Source: an uncultured Clostridia bacterium (GTDB lineage Bacteria > Bacillota > Clostridia > Christensenellales > UBA1242). From it: a stretch of DNA of 32,269 bases. The stretch spans positions 1 to 32,269 of the forward strand of contig CANQCE010000002.1 of assembly GCA_947589655.1 (NCBI GenBank), written 5' to 3'. How positions within the stretch are numbered: position 1 is the first letter of the stretch; each line of letters starts with the position of its first letter. Of this stretch, positions 15,285-22,962 are shown one piece after another. Below the pieces are notes generated by a model. The model saw only the letters and a program-made list of their open reading frames with translations, was not told the DNA's origin and searched no databases. A program made the position numbers and the translations under genes.

Positions 15285-16715
15285 ATGGATTTAAACTTGG
15301 TTAAAAAAATTTTGAAGGTTGAAAAAGAAATTGATTTGCGTTTTTATGCAAATAAATTGAATTTTTACAATAAAAAAGGAAAAGTTCACAAAAAACAGAT
15401 TAAATTTCATAAATGCAAAAAAAGAAATCGCTGGGTTTTTGGCGGCAATCGTTCAGGCAAAACTGAGTGTGGCGCTGTGGAGGTGGTGTATTTTGCTTGC
15501 GGCGTGCATCCTTACAAGAAAAACAAAGTTACTGAAGGCTGGGTGGTATCCCTTTCCCGTCAGGTGCAAAGGGATGTGGCGCAAAAGAAAATTTTAGAGT
15601 ATTTGCCGACCTCTTACATTCAAGATATTGTTATGGTCAGCGGAGGAAAAGACAGTGCCGAAAACGGTGTGATAGATTTTATTTTGGTGCGCAGTGAGGC
15701 TGGCGGCATTAGCAAAATTGGCTTTCGCAGTTGCGACCAAGGCAGAGAAAAATTTCAGGGGGCGTCACTTGACTATGTTTGGTTTGATGAGGAACCGCCT
15801 TATGACATTTACTTAGAGTGCAAAATGCGTGTTTTGGACAGGCAAGGCGAAATTTTTGGCACTATGACGCCACTTAAAGGGCTAACGTGGGTTTACAACA
15901 CAATTTATCTTAATGACAAGCAAGACAAGGAAGTTTGGTGTGAAACTATGGAGTGGGCGGACAACCCTTTTTTGTCTAAAAAAGAAATTGCCAGCCTAAC
16001 CAAAACTTTGCCAGCCGAAGAACTTGAAAGCAGGCGATATGGCAAGTTTATGCAAAATGGCGGAATGGTTTATAACGAGTTTGATGAAAATGTGCATGTG
16101 ATAGAACCCTTCAATATACCAGAAGATTGGCAAGACAATATTTCAATTGACCCGGGGTTACACAATCCGCTTTCTGCACACTTTTATGCGGTGGATTATG
16201 ATGGCAATGTGTATGTTATTGCCGAGCATTTTGCGGCAGGACTAACTGTTGCACAGCATGCCAAAGCAATTTGGCAAATTGCCCAAAGGCTTAATTGGAA
16301 AACGGACAGTCGCGGTTTTTTGCAGGCGCTGATTGACCCTGCTGCATTGCAGAGAACGCTCTCCGGCCCTCAAAATGTTGTTGACCTTTTTTATGAGCAA
16401 AAAATTTTAACCAACACAAAGGTGAACAAAGATTTATTTGCTGGGATATCGGTGGTGAAATCTTATCTTCGCACCGCAGACGGCAGAGCAAGGCTTTTTA
16501 TCTTTAAAAACTGCGTGAATTTGATAAGAGAAATTAAAAGTTATTGGTGGGGCAGTGATGATGTGCCAATCAAGAAAGATGACCATGCGCTGGATGAACT
16601 GCGCTATTATTTGATGACAAAGCCAATTAAAATGGAAAAAGTTGCAAAAACAGAAATACAAAAAGACAAAGAAAAAATGGCTAGGCGTTTAAAGTTTGAA
16701 AAATTTGGGAGATAA
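15285..16715 (+). CDS. Phage terminase large subunit
   Basis: ATP-driven DNA packaging motor and nuclease. The ATPase half has Walker A GGNRSGKT (53-60), Walker B YVWFDEE (164-170) and a coupling motif FGTMTPLKG (191-199). The RNase H-fold nuclease half has Asp 289 in SIDPGLHNP, a second Asp in LIDPAA and a C-terminal DHALDELRYY, so the catalytic Asp set looks intact. At 476 aa it is full length. ATG 15285 is preferred over GTG 15279 because AAAGGGGGG ends seven bases before it. Oddly, it stands alone: the small subunit and portal are 5.8 kb downstream behind chromosomal-type genes. I see no frameshift or stop, so it appears selectively maintained. Confidence 0.93.
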   Translation: MDLNLVKKILKVEKEIDLRFYANKLNFYNKKGKVHKKQIKFHKCKKRNRWVFGGNRSGKTECGAVEVVYFACGVHPYKKNKVTEGWVVSLSRQVQRDVAQKKILEYLPTSYIQDIVMVSGGKDSAENGVIDFILVRSEAGGISKIGFRSCDQGREKFQGASLDYVWFDEEPPYDIYLECKMRVLDRQGEIFGTMTPLKGLTWVYNTIYLNDKQDKEVWCETMEWADNPFLSKKEIASLTKTLPAEELESRRYGKFMQNGGMVYNEFDENVHVIEPFNIPEDWQDNISIDPGLHNPLSAHFYAVDYDGNVYVIAEHFAAGLTVAQHAKAIWQIAQRLNWKTDSRGFLQALIDPAALQRTLSGPQNVVDLFYEQKILTNTKVNKDLFAGISVVKSYLRTADGRARLFIFKNCVNLIREIKSYWWGSDDVPIKKDDHALDELRYYLMTKPIKMEKVAKTEIQKDKEKMARRLKFEKFGR

Positions 16716-16747
16716 AATAAAAAAATAAGCAAAAATTAAGAAATAAT

Positions 16748-16776
16748 TTGTCAATATATTTGGAAAAATATATTAA
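16748..16776 (+). promoter_or_regulatory. Promoter with palindrome filling its spacer (surface protein gene)
   Basis: TTGTCA (16748-16753), a 17-base spacer, then TATTAA (16771-16776). The perfect inverted repeat AATATATTT (16753-16761) and AAATATATT (16766-16774) covers the spacer and both hexamer edges. That is the layout of a repressor operator. A second possible -10 (TAAAAT) is at 16784-16789. Confidence 0.5.
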
Positions 16777-16807
16777 AATTTGTTAAAATGTAAAAAAGAG
16801 GGTTAAT

Positions 16808-19147
16808 ATGAAGAAAATTCCATTTTTAATTTCGTTTATCTTCTGTTTGGCGGCTGCCTTTGGCGGCACAATCTTCTTTAACCCAAAAACAACTGCCGCG
16901 GCAGATGGAACTTTTAAACAAATATCAACTGCAAGCGATTTGCAAACGTATCTGTCTTCTTACACTTCCGAGAGCGCAGAACTTACAACCAACATTGACA
17001 TGGAGGGGGCCCAGTTAAGCCCAATTGGAACAGAAACCTCGCCATTTGAAAAAACTTTTGACGGCAAAGGCTTTAAAATTTCAAACTTTACCATTGATGC
17101 CCAGGAAGCAAACAGCCTTGGTTTATTTGGCGTGGCAAAAGGGGCGGTTATAAAAAATTTGGCGCTTGAAAATGTTGCAATAAATGTTGACGATGCCGTT
17201 ATTATTAGCGTTGGCGCTCTTGTTGGCAAGGCGGAAAACTGCACATTTGAAAACATTTCCATTTCAAGCACAGATGTTAAATTTAATTATGATTTTTCTT
17301 TAACAGGCAGCCAAGTAAACTTTGGTGTGCTTGCTGGAACGCTTGACAGTTGCAGCCTTACAAACATTATAAGCAGAGCAAACGCTTTGACCAACGGTTG
17401 GTCTTTGCCTGAAACTGACAACAAAAAAACATACAACTTTGGCGGAGTGGCTGGAAGGTTTTTAAATTCCAACTTTAAATTTGGTGTTGTGGAGGCAAAT
17501 TTTAACGCAGAACTTGCACAAGATTTTGACGGCACAGCAAATTTTGGTGGGGTGGCAGGAGAGGTTTCACAAGGCGAGAGCACACTTGTGAACTTGGCAA
17601 TGCAAAACACCTTTGCTTTAACCAACAATTCAACCGCAGCAAGCCTTCATGTTGGCGAAATTTGCGGAGAAATTAAAGCACCAGTTCCAACGCCGGGGAA
17701 TATTTCGTTTATTCATTATAAGAAAAATGACAATGTTGATGTTTTTGGCGAAAAGGCCAATTTTGCATATGAAAACCCATCTAACCAAGATTTTGTAACC
17801 GAAAGCATGTATGAACTGCATTACCTTGCACCAGATGGAAATTCTTATAACTATTTCAACAATCAATCTTGGCATCCACTTTATGGAATTTGGGATTTTA
17901 ACTCGGTTTGGTATGTTGCAGCATCCAATATTCAGTTGCAAAATTTCTCATCCGATTTTAATGTTAGCGTGGCAAATGTTGATACCAGAGTTATGGAACT
18001 TGCCAGCCTTCCTACAAAGTTTAACTATGGCGACAGGGTTGAAATAATTTTCAACTTTAAAACCAACGATGAAGGCACATCATTGAAGGAATTTTACGAA
18101 CTGACACAGATACGAAGAAACAATGCCAATGTTGCGGCAATAGTTCCAACTTCAAATGGCTACAAAGTTTCTGGCAGCGAGGCATATGATATTGAACAAA
18201 CAGAAAGCGGCTTTAAAATTATCATAAAAAGTTTGGACCGCTCAACAAGCGGCACTTACACTGTCATTGCCAAAGAAAAATACTTTAACGCCAAAGTGAC
18301 ATCTCGCCTTTATGTTGACGGCGAACTTCAATCAGAAATTCCTGCATATGTGTATCATGCGGATAACGGCAGTTTAGGAACACCTACCTCCGAAACTTTG
18401 CAGTGGTCCATGGCTTATGATATGGCTTATCGCATTGAAACAAGGGCAAAGTCCAACACTACAAATTCCACGGATGGCACGCTGTTTTGGTATATGGTTG
18501 GCCATGACGAGCAGGGCAGGGAAACCACAACTCAAATTCCTGCAGACTATATAAGCAATGGGGTGTTGCAGTTCACCTTTGGGCATGGAATTTTTACAGG
18601 CGACATTGAAATTTTTGCACGCTACACAGATGATTCTTGCAAGGTGACTTTCACCTTTAACGAGGGCGTTGCAAGGATTGTGGTTAGCCGAAGCATTACA
18701 GTGGATAAATCGGGAACGGTTGAACCAATTTCCAAAGATGAGACTGCATTGTGGTTAGAAATTTACATTTACAAAGAATACACTTTTGACTATCAACGTT
18801 TTGTGGACGAACTTGCATATAAATCGGAAGACCCAACGCGAGTTTTTTGCACTCCGCAAGAACAAAATGAAAGCGGCGATTTAAAATATTACAGTTTTCT
18901 TGTTGACATGACACTTCTGCAGCGCTCGGATTTTTCTGACGCCTTTCCTATTGAAGTTAAAACAAATTCAAACTTTAAAACCAATCGTGCTTGGATTTGG
19001 TGGCTTGTTGGTGGCATTTGTGGGGCAATTGTAATAACGCTTGTTGTTTTGCTTATCGTTTGGCTTGTCCGTAGAAATCGCTTTGGCGGTGACGGCGGCG
19101 GCAAAGTGAAAATTAAAAAGCAATCTTATAAAGACATGTATTATTAA
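16808..19147 (+). CDS. Large surface protein with GLUG-type repeats and C-terminal membrane anchor
   Basis: A 779-aa exported protein. The signal peptide is MKKIPFLISFIFCLAAAFGG, with the mature part starting around DGTFKQ. Residues 55-275 hold about five GLUG-like units (SLGLFGVAKGAVIKNLALEN, GALVGKAENCTFENISI, GVLAGTLDSCSLTNI, GGVAGRFLNSNF, GGVAGEVSQGEST) expected to form a right-handed beta helix. Beta-rich, Ig-like segments follow (about 385-700), then a single helix (WWLVGGICGAIVITLVVLLI) and a basic tail ending KDMYY. It is therefore held in the membrane by its C-terminus rather than sorted by an LPXTG signal. The ribosome site GAGGG is five bases before ATG. A role in adhesion or display is inferred only. 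It shares a TTAA stop with the next gene. Confidence 0.85.
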   Translation: MKKIPFLISFIFCLAAAFGGTIFFNPKTTAAADGTFKQISTASDLQTYLSSYTSESAELTTNIDMEGAQLSPIGTETSPFEKTFDGKGFKISNFTIDAQEANSLGLFGVAKGAVIKNLALENVAINVDDAVIISVGALVGKAENCTFENISISSTDVKFNYDFSLTGSQVNFGVLAGTLDSCSLTNIISRANALTNGWSLPETDNKKTYNFGGVAGRFLNSNFKFGVVEANFNAELAQDFDGTANFGGVAGEVSQGESTLVNLAMQNTFALTNNSTAASLHVGEICGEIKAPVPTPGNISFIHYKKNDNVDVFGEKANFAYENPSNQDFVTESMYELHYLAPDGNSYNYFNNQSWHPLYGIWDFNSVWYVAASNIQLQNFSSDFNVSVANVDTRVMELASLPTKFNYGDRVEIIFNFKTNDEGTSLKEFYELTQIRRNNANVAAIVPTSNGYKVSGSEAYDIEQTESGFKIIIKSLDRSTSGTYTVIAKEKYFNAKVTSRLYVDGELQSEIPAYVYHADNGSLGTPTSETLQWSMAYDMAYRIETRAKSNTTNSTDGTLFWYMVGHDEQGRETTTQIPADYISNGVLQFTFGHGIFTGDIEIFARYTDDSCKVTFTFNEGVARIVVSRSITVDKSGTVEPISKDETALWLEIYIYKEYTFDYQRFVDELAYKSEDPTRVFCTPQEQNESGDLKYYSFLVDMTLLQRSDFSDAFPIEVKTNSNFKTNRAWIWWLVGGICGAIVITLVVLLIVWLVRRNRFGGDGGGKVKIKKQSYKDMYY

Positions 19148-19731
19148 TTTAATTTAGATAAATTTTTATATCTATTTGCAAGGGCGACACACTTTTGGTG
19201 TGCATCGTCCTTTTTTCTCGTTCCATCCATGCGTGAGTTTTTAAAATGCAGGCAAAAATGCCCAATAACGCCATTGCTTTGCACGCTATTGTATCCATGT
19301 GGATAAAGGCTTATGCTGGCAGGGATATAAGAATACTCATTAAGTTTCACAAGAACTGGGCGGCGCTGCCACGTAAAGTTAGAATTGCAAATTTCAGTTA
19401 TAAATTTAAAATCGGCATCCGAAATTGGCTCAATATCAAAATGATACAATCCGCCTGTGCGCACAGAGTTAAAATTTACGCCAGTTTGTATATCAAAAAC
19501 TTCAAATTGGCTGCCCACAGGCAAAATGGAATTCACACTTTTAAATTCCAGTGGCAACAATTGAACATTGTTGGCAGTTTTCGGTTGCAGTTCAATTTCG
19601 TGAAAATTATTTTGCTTATACACCACACTTTCTGGCACATTTGTGTAGTTTGAAAGCACAGGATATGGAAAAATTGCCGCAAAAATTGCACAAGACATTA
19701 AGAATGTGAAGATAAAAAAGATTTTTCGCAT
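19144..19731 (-). CDS. Exported protein with conserved envelope domain of unknown function
   Basis: A 195-aa protein with a signal peptide (MRKIFFIFTFLMSCAIFAAI). The mature part resembles a domain I recall from Firmicute secreted proteins, often beside wall-binding or stalk domains. Its marks are an FEVFDIQTG strand, GGLYHFDIEPIS, FTWQRRPVLVKL and the terminal GHFCLHFKNSRMDGT...DDAHQ block. In relatives the last block usually reads SRTHGT, so a His that could be catalytic or metal-binding is Asp here, while GHFxxHF and HQ remain. The domain's activity is not established. No ribosome site precedes ATG. A promoter-like pair (TTGAAT-18-CAAAAT, minus strand) ends six bases before it. Confidence 0.65.
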   Translation of the reverse strand: MRKIFFIFTFLMSCAIFAAIFPYPVLSNYTNVPESVVYKQNNFHEIELQPKTANNVQLLPLEFKSVNSILPVGSQFEVFDIQTGVNFNSVRTGGLYHFDIEPISDADFKFITEICNSNFTWQRRPVLVKLNEYSYIPASISLYPHGYNSVQSNGVIGHFCLHFKNSRMDGTRKKDDAHQKCVALANRYKNLSKLN

Positions 19732-19737
19732 GAAACT

Positions 19738-19767
19738 ATTTTGTTTTATTAGTTCGTTTTAATTCAA
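19738..19767 (-). promoter_or_regulatory. Possible leaderless promoter for the envelope-domain gene
   Basis: On the minus strand TTGAAT (19762-19767), 18 bases, then CAAAAT (19738-19743), with six bases left before the ATG at 19731. Both hexamers are imperfect. Confidence 0.3.
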
Positions 19768-19823
19768 GCCAAAACGCATTTTATTGATGTCATAAAAATT
19801 AGCGTTTTTAAATACTTTTTAAT

Positions 19824-20786
19824 ATGGCAAAAGTTTTTATGCTTGTTTTTTTGATTTTTGGCACGGTGGTGGGCTCGGGATTTTCCAGCGGCAAAGAGAT
19901 TATGGTGTTTTTCAGCCGCTTTGGCGCAATCTCTTATTTTTACATTGCTCTGGCAGGGCTGCTTTTCTTTGCGCTATTTTACTTTTTTCTTTCGCGCGGA
20001 AAAGCCATTTTGAAATGTCTGGAAAAATTTAAGTTCCTAAACATTTTTATCACCTTTAACAGCCTTATTTTTTGCGCATCTATGTTTGCAGGCTTAAAAA
20101 GTTTGTTCTCTTATTTTCCAACTTGGGCGGAGATTTTGCTGATTGCTTTTGTGCTTGTGCTATGTTTTGTTATCACTCTTAAAGGCATTGGGGGCTTGGA
20201 GAAAACAAATTTTTTTCTCATGCCACTTACAAGCGTGTTTTTTCTGGCGGTGCTTATTTTTGGCATGACGCAAAAAAGCGAATTTGTTTTTGAAACATCC
20301 ACTTGGGCAGGCTTTTTGTATAGCCCACTGTATGTTGCCTTGAACACTTGTATGAGCGGCATTGTGATTTGCAAGGTGGGTGACGGCCTAACAAAAAAAC
20401 AGACCTTTTTTGCAAGCCTGTTTTCATGTGCACTCCTTCTTGTTTTTCTTTTTTTAGGGAACTTTGTGCTTTTGTCCAGCGCCCAAATGTTGCACAGCGA
20501 AATGCCGTTTCTTTCCATTGCTTCGGCAAATCCTATATTTTTTTGCCTAGATTATTTTGTTATTTTGTCAGGTTGTTTTACAACATTAATTTCGCTTTGT
20601 TACACTCTTAAAATTTCTTTTGATAAACATATAGCAAAGCCCAAATTGTCCTGCCTTGCTGCCGTTTTAATTCCTTTTCTTTTAAGTGGAATTGGGTTTT
20701 CTGGGATTGTGTCTTTTCTTTATCCTATTTGCAGCGTTCTGGGCATATTTCTTCTTTGTTTTATGCTGTTTTACAGGGCAAATTAA
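19824..20786 (+). CDS. YkvI-like membrane transporter (APC/LeuT-type fold)
   Basis: A 320-aa very hydrophobic protein with about ten membrane segments. Helix 1 carries a glycine-rich break, GTVVGSGFSSGKE (about residues 13-25), typical of the unwound substrate-binding helix of APC-superfamily transporters. The rest resembles the YkvI family of uncharacterised Firmicute permeases. The substrate is unknown; family relatives suggest an amino acid or small organic cation. There is no clear ribosome site before ATG 19824. The stop shares a TTAA with the convergent ABC permease stop, so no terminator separates them. Confidence 0.75.
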   Translation: MAKVFMLVFLIFGTVVGSGFSSGKEIMVFFSRFGAISYFYIALAGLLFFALFYFFLSRGKAILKCLEKFKFLNIFITFNSLIFCASMFAGLKSLFSYFPTWAEILLIAFVLVLCFVITLKGIGGLEKTNFFLMPLTSVFFLAVLIFGMTQKSEFVFETSTWAGFLYSPLYVALNTCMSGIVICKVGDGLTKKQTFFASLFSCALLLVFLFLGNFVLLSSAQMLHSEMPFLSIASANPIFFCLDYFVILSGCFTTLISLCYTLKISFDKHIAKPKLSCLAAVLIPFLLSGIGFSGIVSFLYPICSVLGIFLLCFMLFYRAN

Positions 20787-21592
20787 CATTTGCTTTTAAC
20801 GCGTTTTTCAAGCAAACTTACAAGCGCATACATCACGAACGCAAGCAGGCAAAGTATGGTTGTGGCGGCCATTACAAGGTCAATTTTAAATATTTGTCCG
20901 CCATAGACAATCAAATAACCAAGTCCAGCCTTGCTGGTTAAATATTCTCCCATAATGCTGCCAACCCAACTCATGCCAACATTTATTTTAAGAACAGAAA
21001 CAAAGTCTGGCATGGCGTGCGGCAAAATTAATTTGGTGAAAATTTGGAATTTGCTGGCGTTCATAGAGCGTAAAAGCAGAATTTTTCCTTCCTCTACAGA
21101 TAAAAACGCTGAAAGCATGCTCATAACGGTTATAACAATGCAAATAAGCACACACATTGCCACAATGGCATTGGTTCCAGCACCTACCCACAAAATTATA
21201 ACAGGTCCAAGGGCGATTTTTGGCAGTGAGTTTAGCACCACAATATATGGTTCAAAAATTTTGCGAACTTTCTCGTTCCACCACAGCAGCACTGCTATTA
21301 TATATCCTGCCACAGTGGCTATTGCAAAGCCTATCAGTGTTTCGTATAAAGTTATCCAACTGTGTGTTAAAAGGGTGCCGTTTTTGGCAAGGGTTATTAT
21401 TTGCGAGACTATTCGTGATGGGCAACTAACAAAAAATGGGTCAATCACTTTTGTTTGTGCGAACAGTTCCCATAAACCAATAAAGGCAACAAGGATAAAA
21501 ATTCTGAAAAATATTATTAAAAACTTATTGCGTTTCAGCCTTTTTACATATTCTTTGTGCGCCTTGGTAAAATTAACTTGTTTTTTCTTCAT
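20783..21592 (-). CDS. ABC transporter permease, SsuC/TauC type
   Basis: A 269-aa inner-membrane permease with six predicted helices. The cytoplasmic EAA loop that docks the ATPase appears as LRSMNASKFQIFTKLILPHA (about residues 172-191). The family imports sulfonates, taurine, nitrate or thiamine-precursor pyrimidines. No residue here tells these apart. ATG 21592 is chosen because GGAGG lies ten bases upstream; a longer frame to 21670 would run deep into the ATPase gene. It overlaps the ATPase stop by 20 bases, so the pair is coupled. No substrate-binding protein gene is adjacent, which is unusual for this importer type. Confidence 0.9.
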   Translation of the reverse strand: MKKKQVNFTKAHKEYVKRLKRNKFLIIFFRIFILVAFIGLWELFAQTKVIDPFFVSCPSRIVSQIITLAKNGTLLTHSWITLYETLIGFAIATVAGYIIAVLLWWNEKVRKIFEPYIVVLNSLPKIALGPVIILWVGAGTNAIVAMCVLICIVITVMSMLSAFLSVEEGKILLLRSMNASKFQIFTKLILPHAMPDFVSVLKINVGMSWVGSIMGEYLTSKAGLGYLIVYGGQIFKIDLVMAATTILCLLAFVMYALVSLLEKRVKSKC

Positions 21593-22343
21593 TTTTAAGT
21601 TGCCTCCATATATACTCAAAAAGTCCGTTAAAGCGTTCATCCTCTCGTTTTTTAAACGAAGTTTTGCCAACTAGCGAAGGCACAAGGGTGTCTTTCACTG
21701 TGGCAGGGCGACTGGACAGTATTATAATTTTGTCCGACATTGAAAGCGCCTCGGAGATATCGTGCGTTACAAGCATGGCGGTTTTTTTCTCGCTTTTGAT
21801 AATTTGATAAACATCATCACAAACGGACAGACGCGTTTGATAGTCAAGCGCAGAAAATGGCTCGTCAAGCAGCAAAAGTTTTGGCTCTAATGCCAGTGTG
21901 CGTATAAGGGCAACACGCTGGCGCATTCCGCCTGAAAGTGAACGCGGCTTTTGGTCTTTAAAGGCGTAAAGGTCGTATTTTTTTAAAAGTTCCTCTGCCA
22001 AAGCCAGTTTTTCTTCCATATTTTTTGGCTTTTGAATTTCCAACCCCAACTTAATATTTTTCCAAACAGTGCGCCACTCGAATAAAAAATCTTTTTGGAA
22101 CATATATCCAATCTTTTTTCGGTCTATTTGCTCATAACCATCCAAAAGAATTTTTCCAGAAGTTGGCTTTAAAAGCCCTGCGGTTAATGAAAGTATTGTG
22201 GTCTTTCCACATCCGCTGGGTCCAACAATTGATACAAAATGTTCCTTTTCAATGTCAAAACACACATCTTTAAGTGCAAAAATCTCGTCTGTTTTGGTCT
22301 GATAATAAAAATTAACATTGTCAAATTTTAAAATGTTCTCCAT
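21573..22343 (-). CDS. ABC transporter ATP-binding protein, SsuB/TauB type
   Basis: The ATPase partner of the permease. Walker A GPSGCGKT (about 40-47), the signature LSGGMRQRVA (about 135-144), Walker B LLLLDEPFSALD and the switch LVTHDISEA are all present, so it should be active. The Q-loop lies in IGYMFQKDFLFEW. At 256 aa it is full length. AAAGGA stands nine bases before ATG 22343. A promoter (TTCACA-17-TAAAAT) lies upstream on the minus strand. The leader is very short, so no riboswitch that could reveal the substrate fits there. It is divergent from the phage head operon. Confidence 0.93.
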   Translation of the reverse strand: MENILKFDNVNFYYQTKTDEIFALKDVCFDIEKEHFVSIVGPSGCGKTTILSLTAGLLKPTSGKILLDGYEQIDRKKIGYMFQKDFLFEWRTVWKNIKLGLEIQKPKNMEEKLALAEELLKKYDLYAFKDQKPRSLSGGMRQRVALIRTLALEPKLLLLDEPFSALDYQTRLSVCDDVYQIIKSEKKTAMLVTHDISEALSMSDKIIILSSRPATVKDTLVPSLVGKTSFKKREDERFNGLFEYIWRQLKNEEKTS

Positions 22344-22366
22344 AAGTTAAAGTCCTTTACAAATAC

Positions 22367-22395
22367 ATTTTATTTTGGGCGGAAATTTTTGTGAA
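22367..22395 (-). promoter_or_regulatory. Promoter for the ABC transporter operon
   Basis: On the minus strand TTCACA (22390-22395), 17 bases, then TAAAAT (22367-22372). GTCCTTT (22352-22358) and AAAGGAC (22395-22401) form an inverted repeat flanking it, possibly a regulator site. Confidence 0.55.
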
Positions 22396-22419
22396 AAGGA
22401 CATTTTTTGGCATATTTTG

Positions 22420-22448
22420 TTGAAAAACTGATTTTTGCGATGTATTAT
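22420..22448 (+). promoter_or_regulatory. Promoter for the phage head operon
   Basis: TTGAAA (22420-22425), 17 bases, then TATTAT (22443-22448). The start should be near 22455, and GAGGGGG follows just before ATG 22472. This is the only promoter I can see for the packed genes up to 29592. Confidence 0.65.
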
Positions 22449-22471
22449 GTTCGCAAAGTTGTGAGGGGGTT

Positions 22472-22750
22472 ATGGACGAAGACGAAATTTTGCAGATGCT
22501 TAAGAAAAAGGCTTTGGGCTTTGTTTCTGATGAGATTGTGGAGGAATATTGTCAGGACAAAAACGGAGAGCAAGTGCTTTGCAAGCGCAAGGTTACAAAA
22601 AAGGTCAATCCGCCCGATTTTTCCGCTTTAAAATTTTTGCTGGAACGTGGCGAACTTGATGATGACATTTCCAAAATGACAGATGAGCAACTTTTGCGTG
22701 AAAAAGAGCGGCTTTTACAACTTTTAAAAGAAAAGGAGAACAAAAAATGA
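22472..22750 (+). CDS. Small-terminase-like protein
   Basis: A 92-aa charged protein. The segment KKALGFVSDEIVEEY followed by KRKVTKKVNPPDFSALKFLL matches the C-terminal part of many phage terminase small subunits, where a KxxxPPDxxAxxFxL pattern is typical. The N-terminal DNA-binding helix-turn-helix of a full small subunit is missing, so it could be a reduced form or a partner with another role. The C-terminus is a Lys/Glu/Leu helix. It is the first gene of the head operon and overlaps the next gene by four bases (ATGA). The ribosome site is GAGGGG. I consider the assignment likely but not certain. Confidence 0.6.
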   Translation: MDEDEILQMLKKKALGFVSDEIVEEYCQDKNGEQVLCKRKVTKKVNPPDFSALKFLLERGELDDDISKMTDEQLLREKERLLQLLKEKENKK

Positions 22751-22962
22751 AAATGACAAAGTGCAGAAGTGACCTTAAATGTGATTTCTATGGCTGCAAA
22801 AACAATGCCAAATATGCTTTTAGCACAAAAGGCTTCATCCGCAAAGAACTGGTTTTTTGCGAGGATTGCATGAAAAGCATGTTCGAGTGTTTTTCCAAAA
22901 ACCTTGTGCCAAAGGGAGTGGAATCGGCATTTAAAGGCAAAAGAAAAAAGGAGAATTTATGA
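22747..22962 (+). CDS. Small Cys-rich (zinc-binding-like) phage-operon protein
   Basis: A 71-aa basic protein with cysteines grouped as CxxxxxCxxxxC near the N-terminus (C6, C12, C17) and CEDC (38-41 region) followed by another Cys. This suggests a small zinc-stabilised fold. Similar unnamed proteins occur in Clostridia phage clusters as I recall. It overlaps both the preceding and following genes by four bases, so it belongs to the packaging operon and is probably made in fixed ratio with its neighbours. Its function is unknown; a nucleic-acid-binding accessory to packaging is a guess. Confidence 0.7.
   Translation: MKMTKCRSDLKCDFYGCKNNAKYAFSTKGFIRKELVFCEDCMKSMFECFSKNLVPKGVESAFKGKRKKENL

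Noticed and set aside
21600..21670. Longer N-terminus for the ABC permease starting at 21670
   Set aside because: It would overlap the ATPase gene by about 100 bases, and the ribosome site and homologous start point to 21592.
20931..21674. Long + strand frame (247 codons) opposite the ABC permease
   Set aside because: The permease on minus has a clear EAA loop and operon context; the + frame is a shadow.
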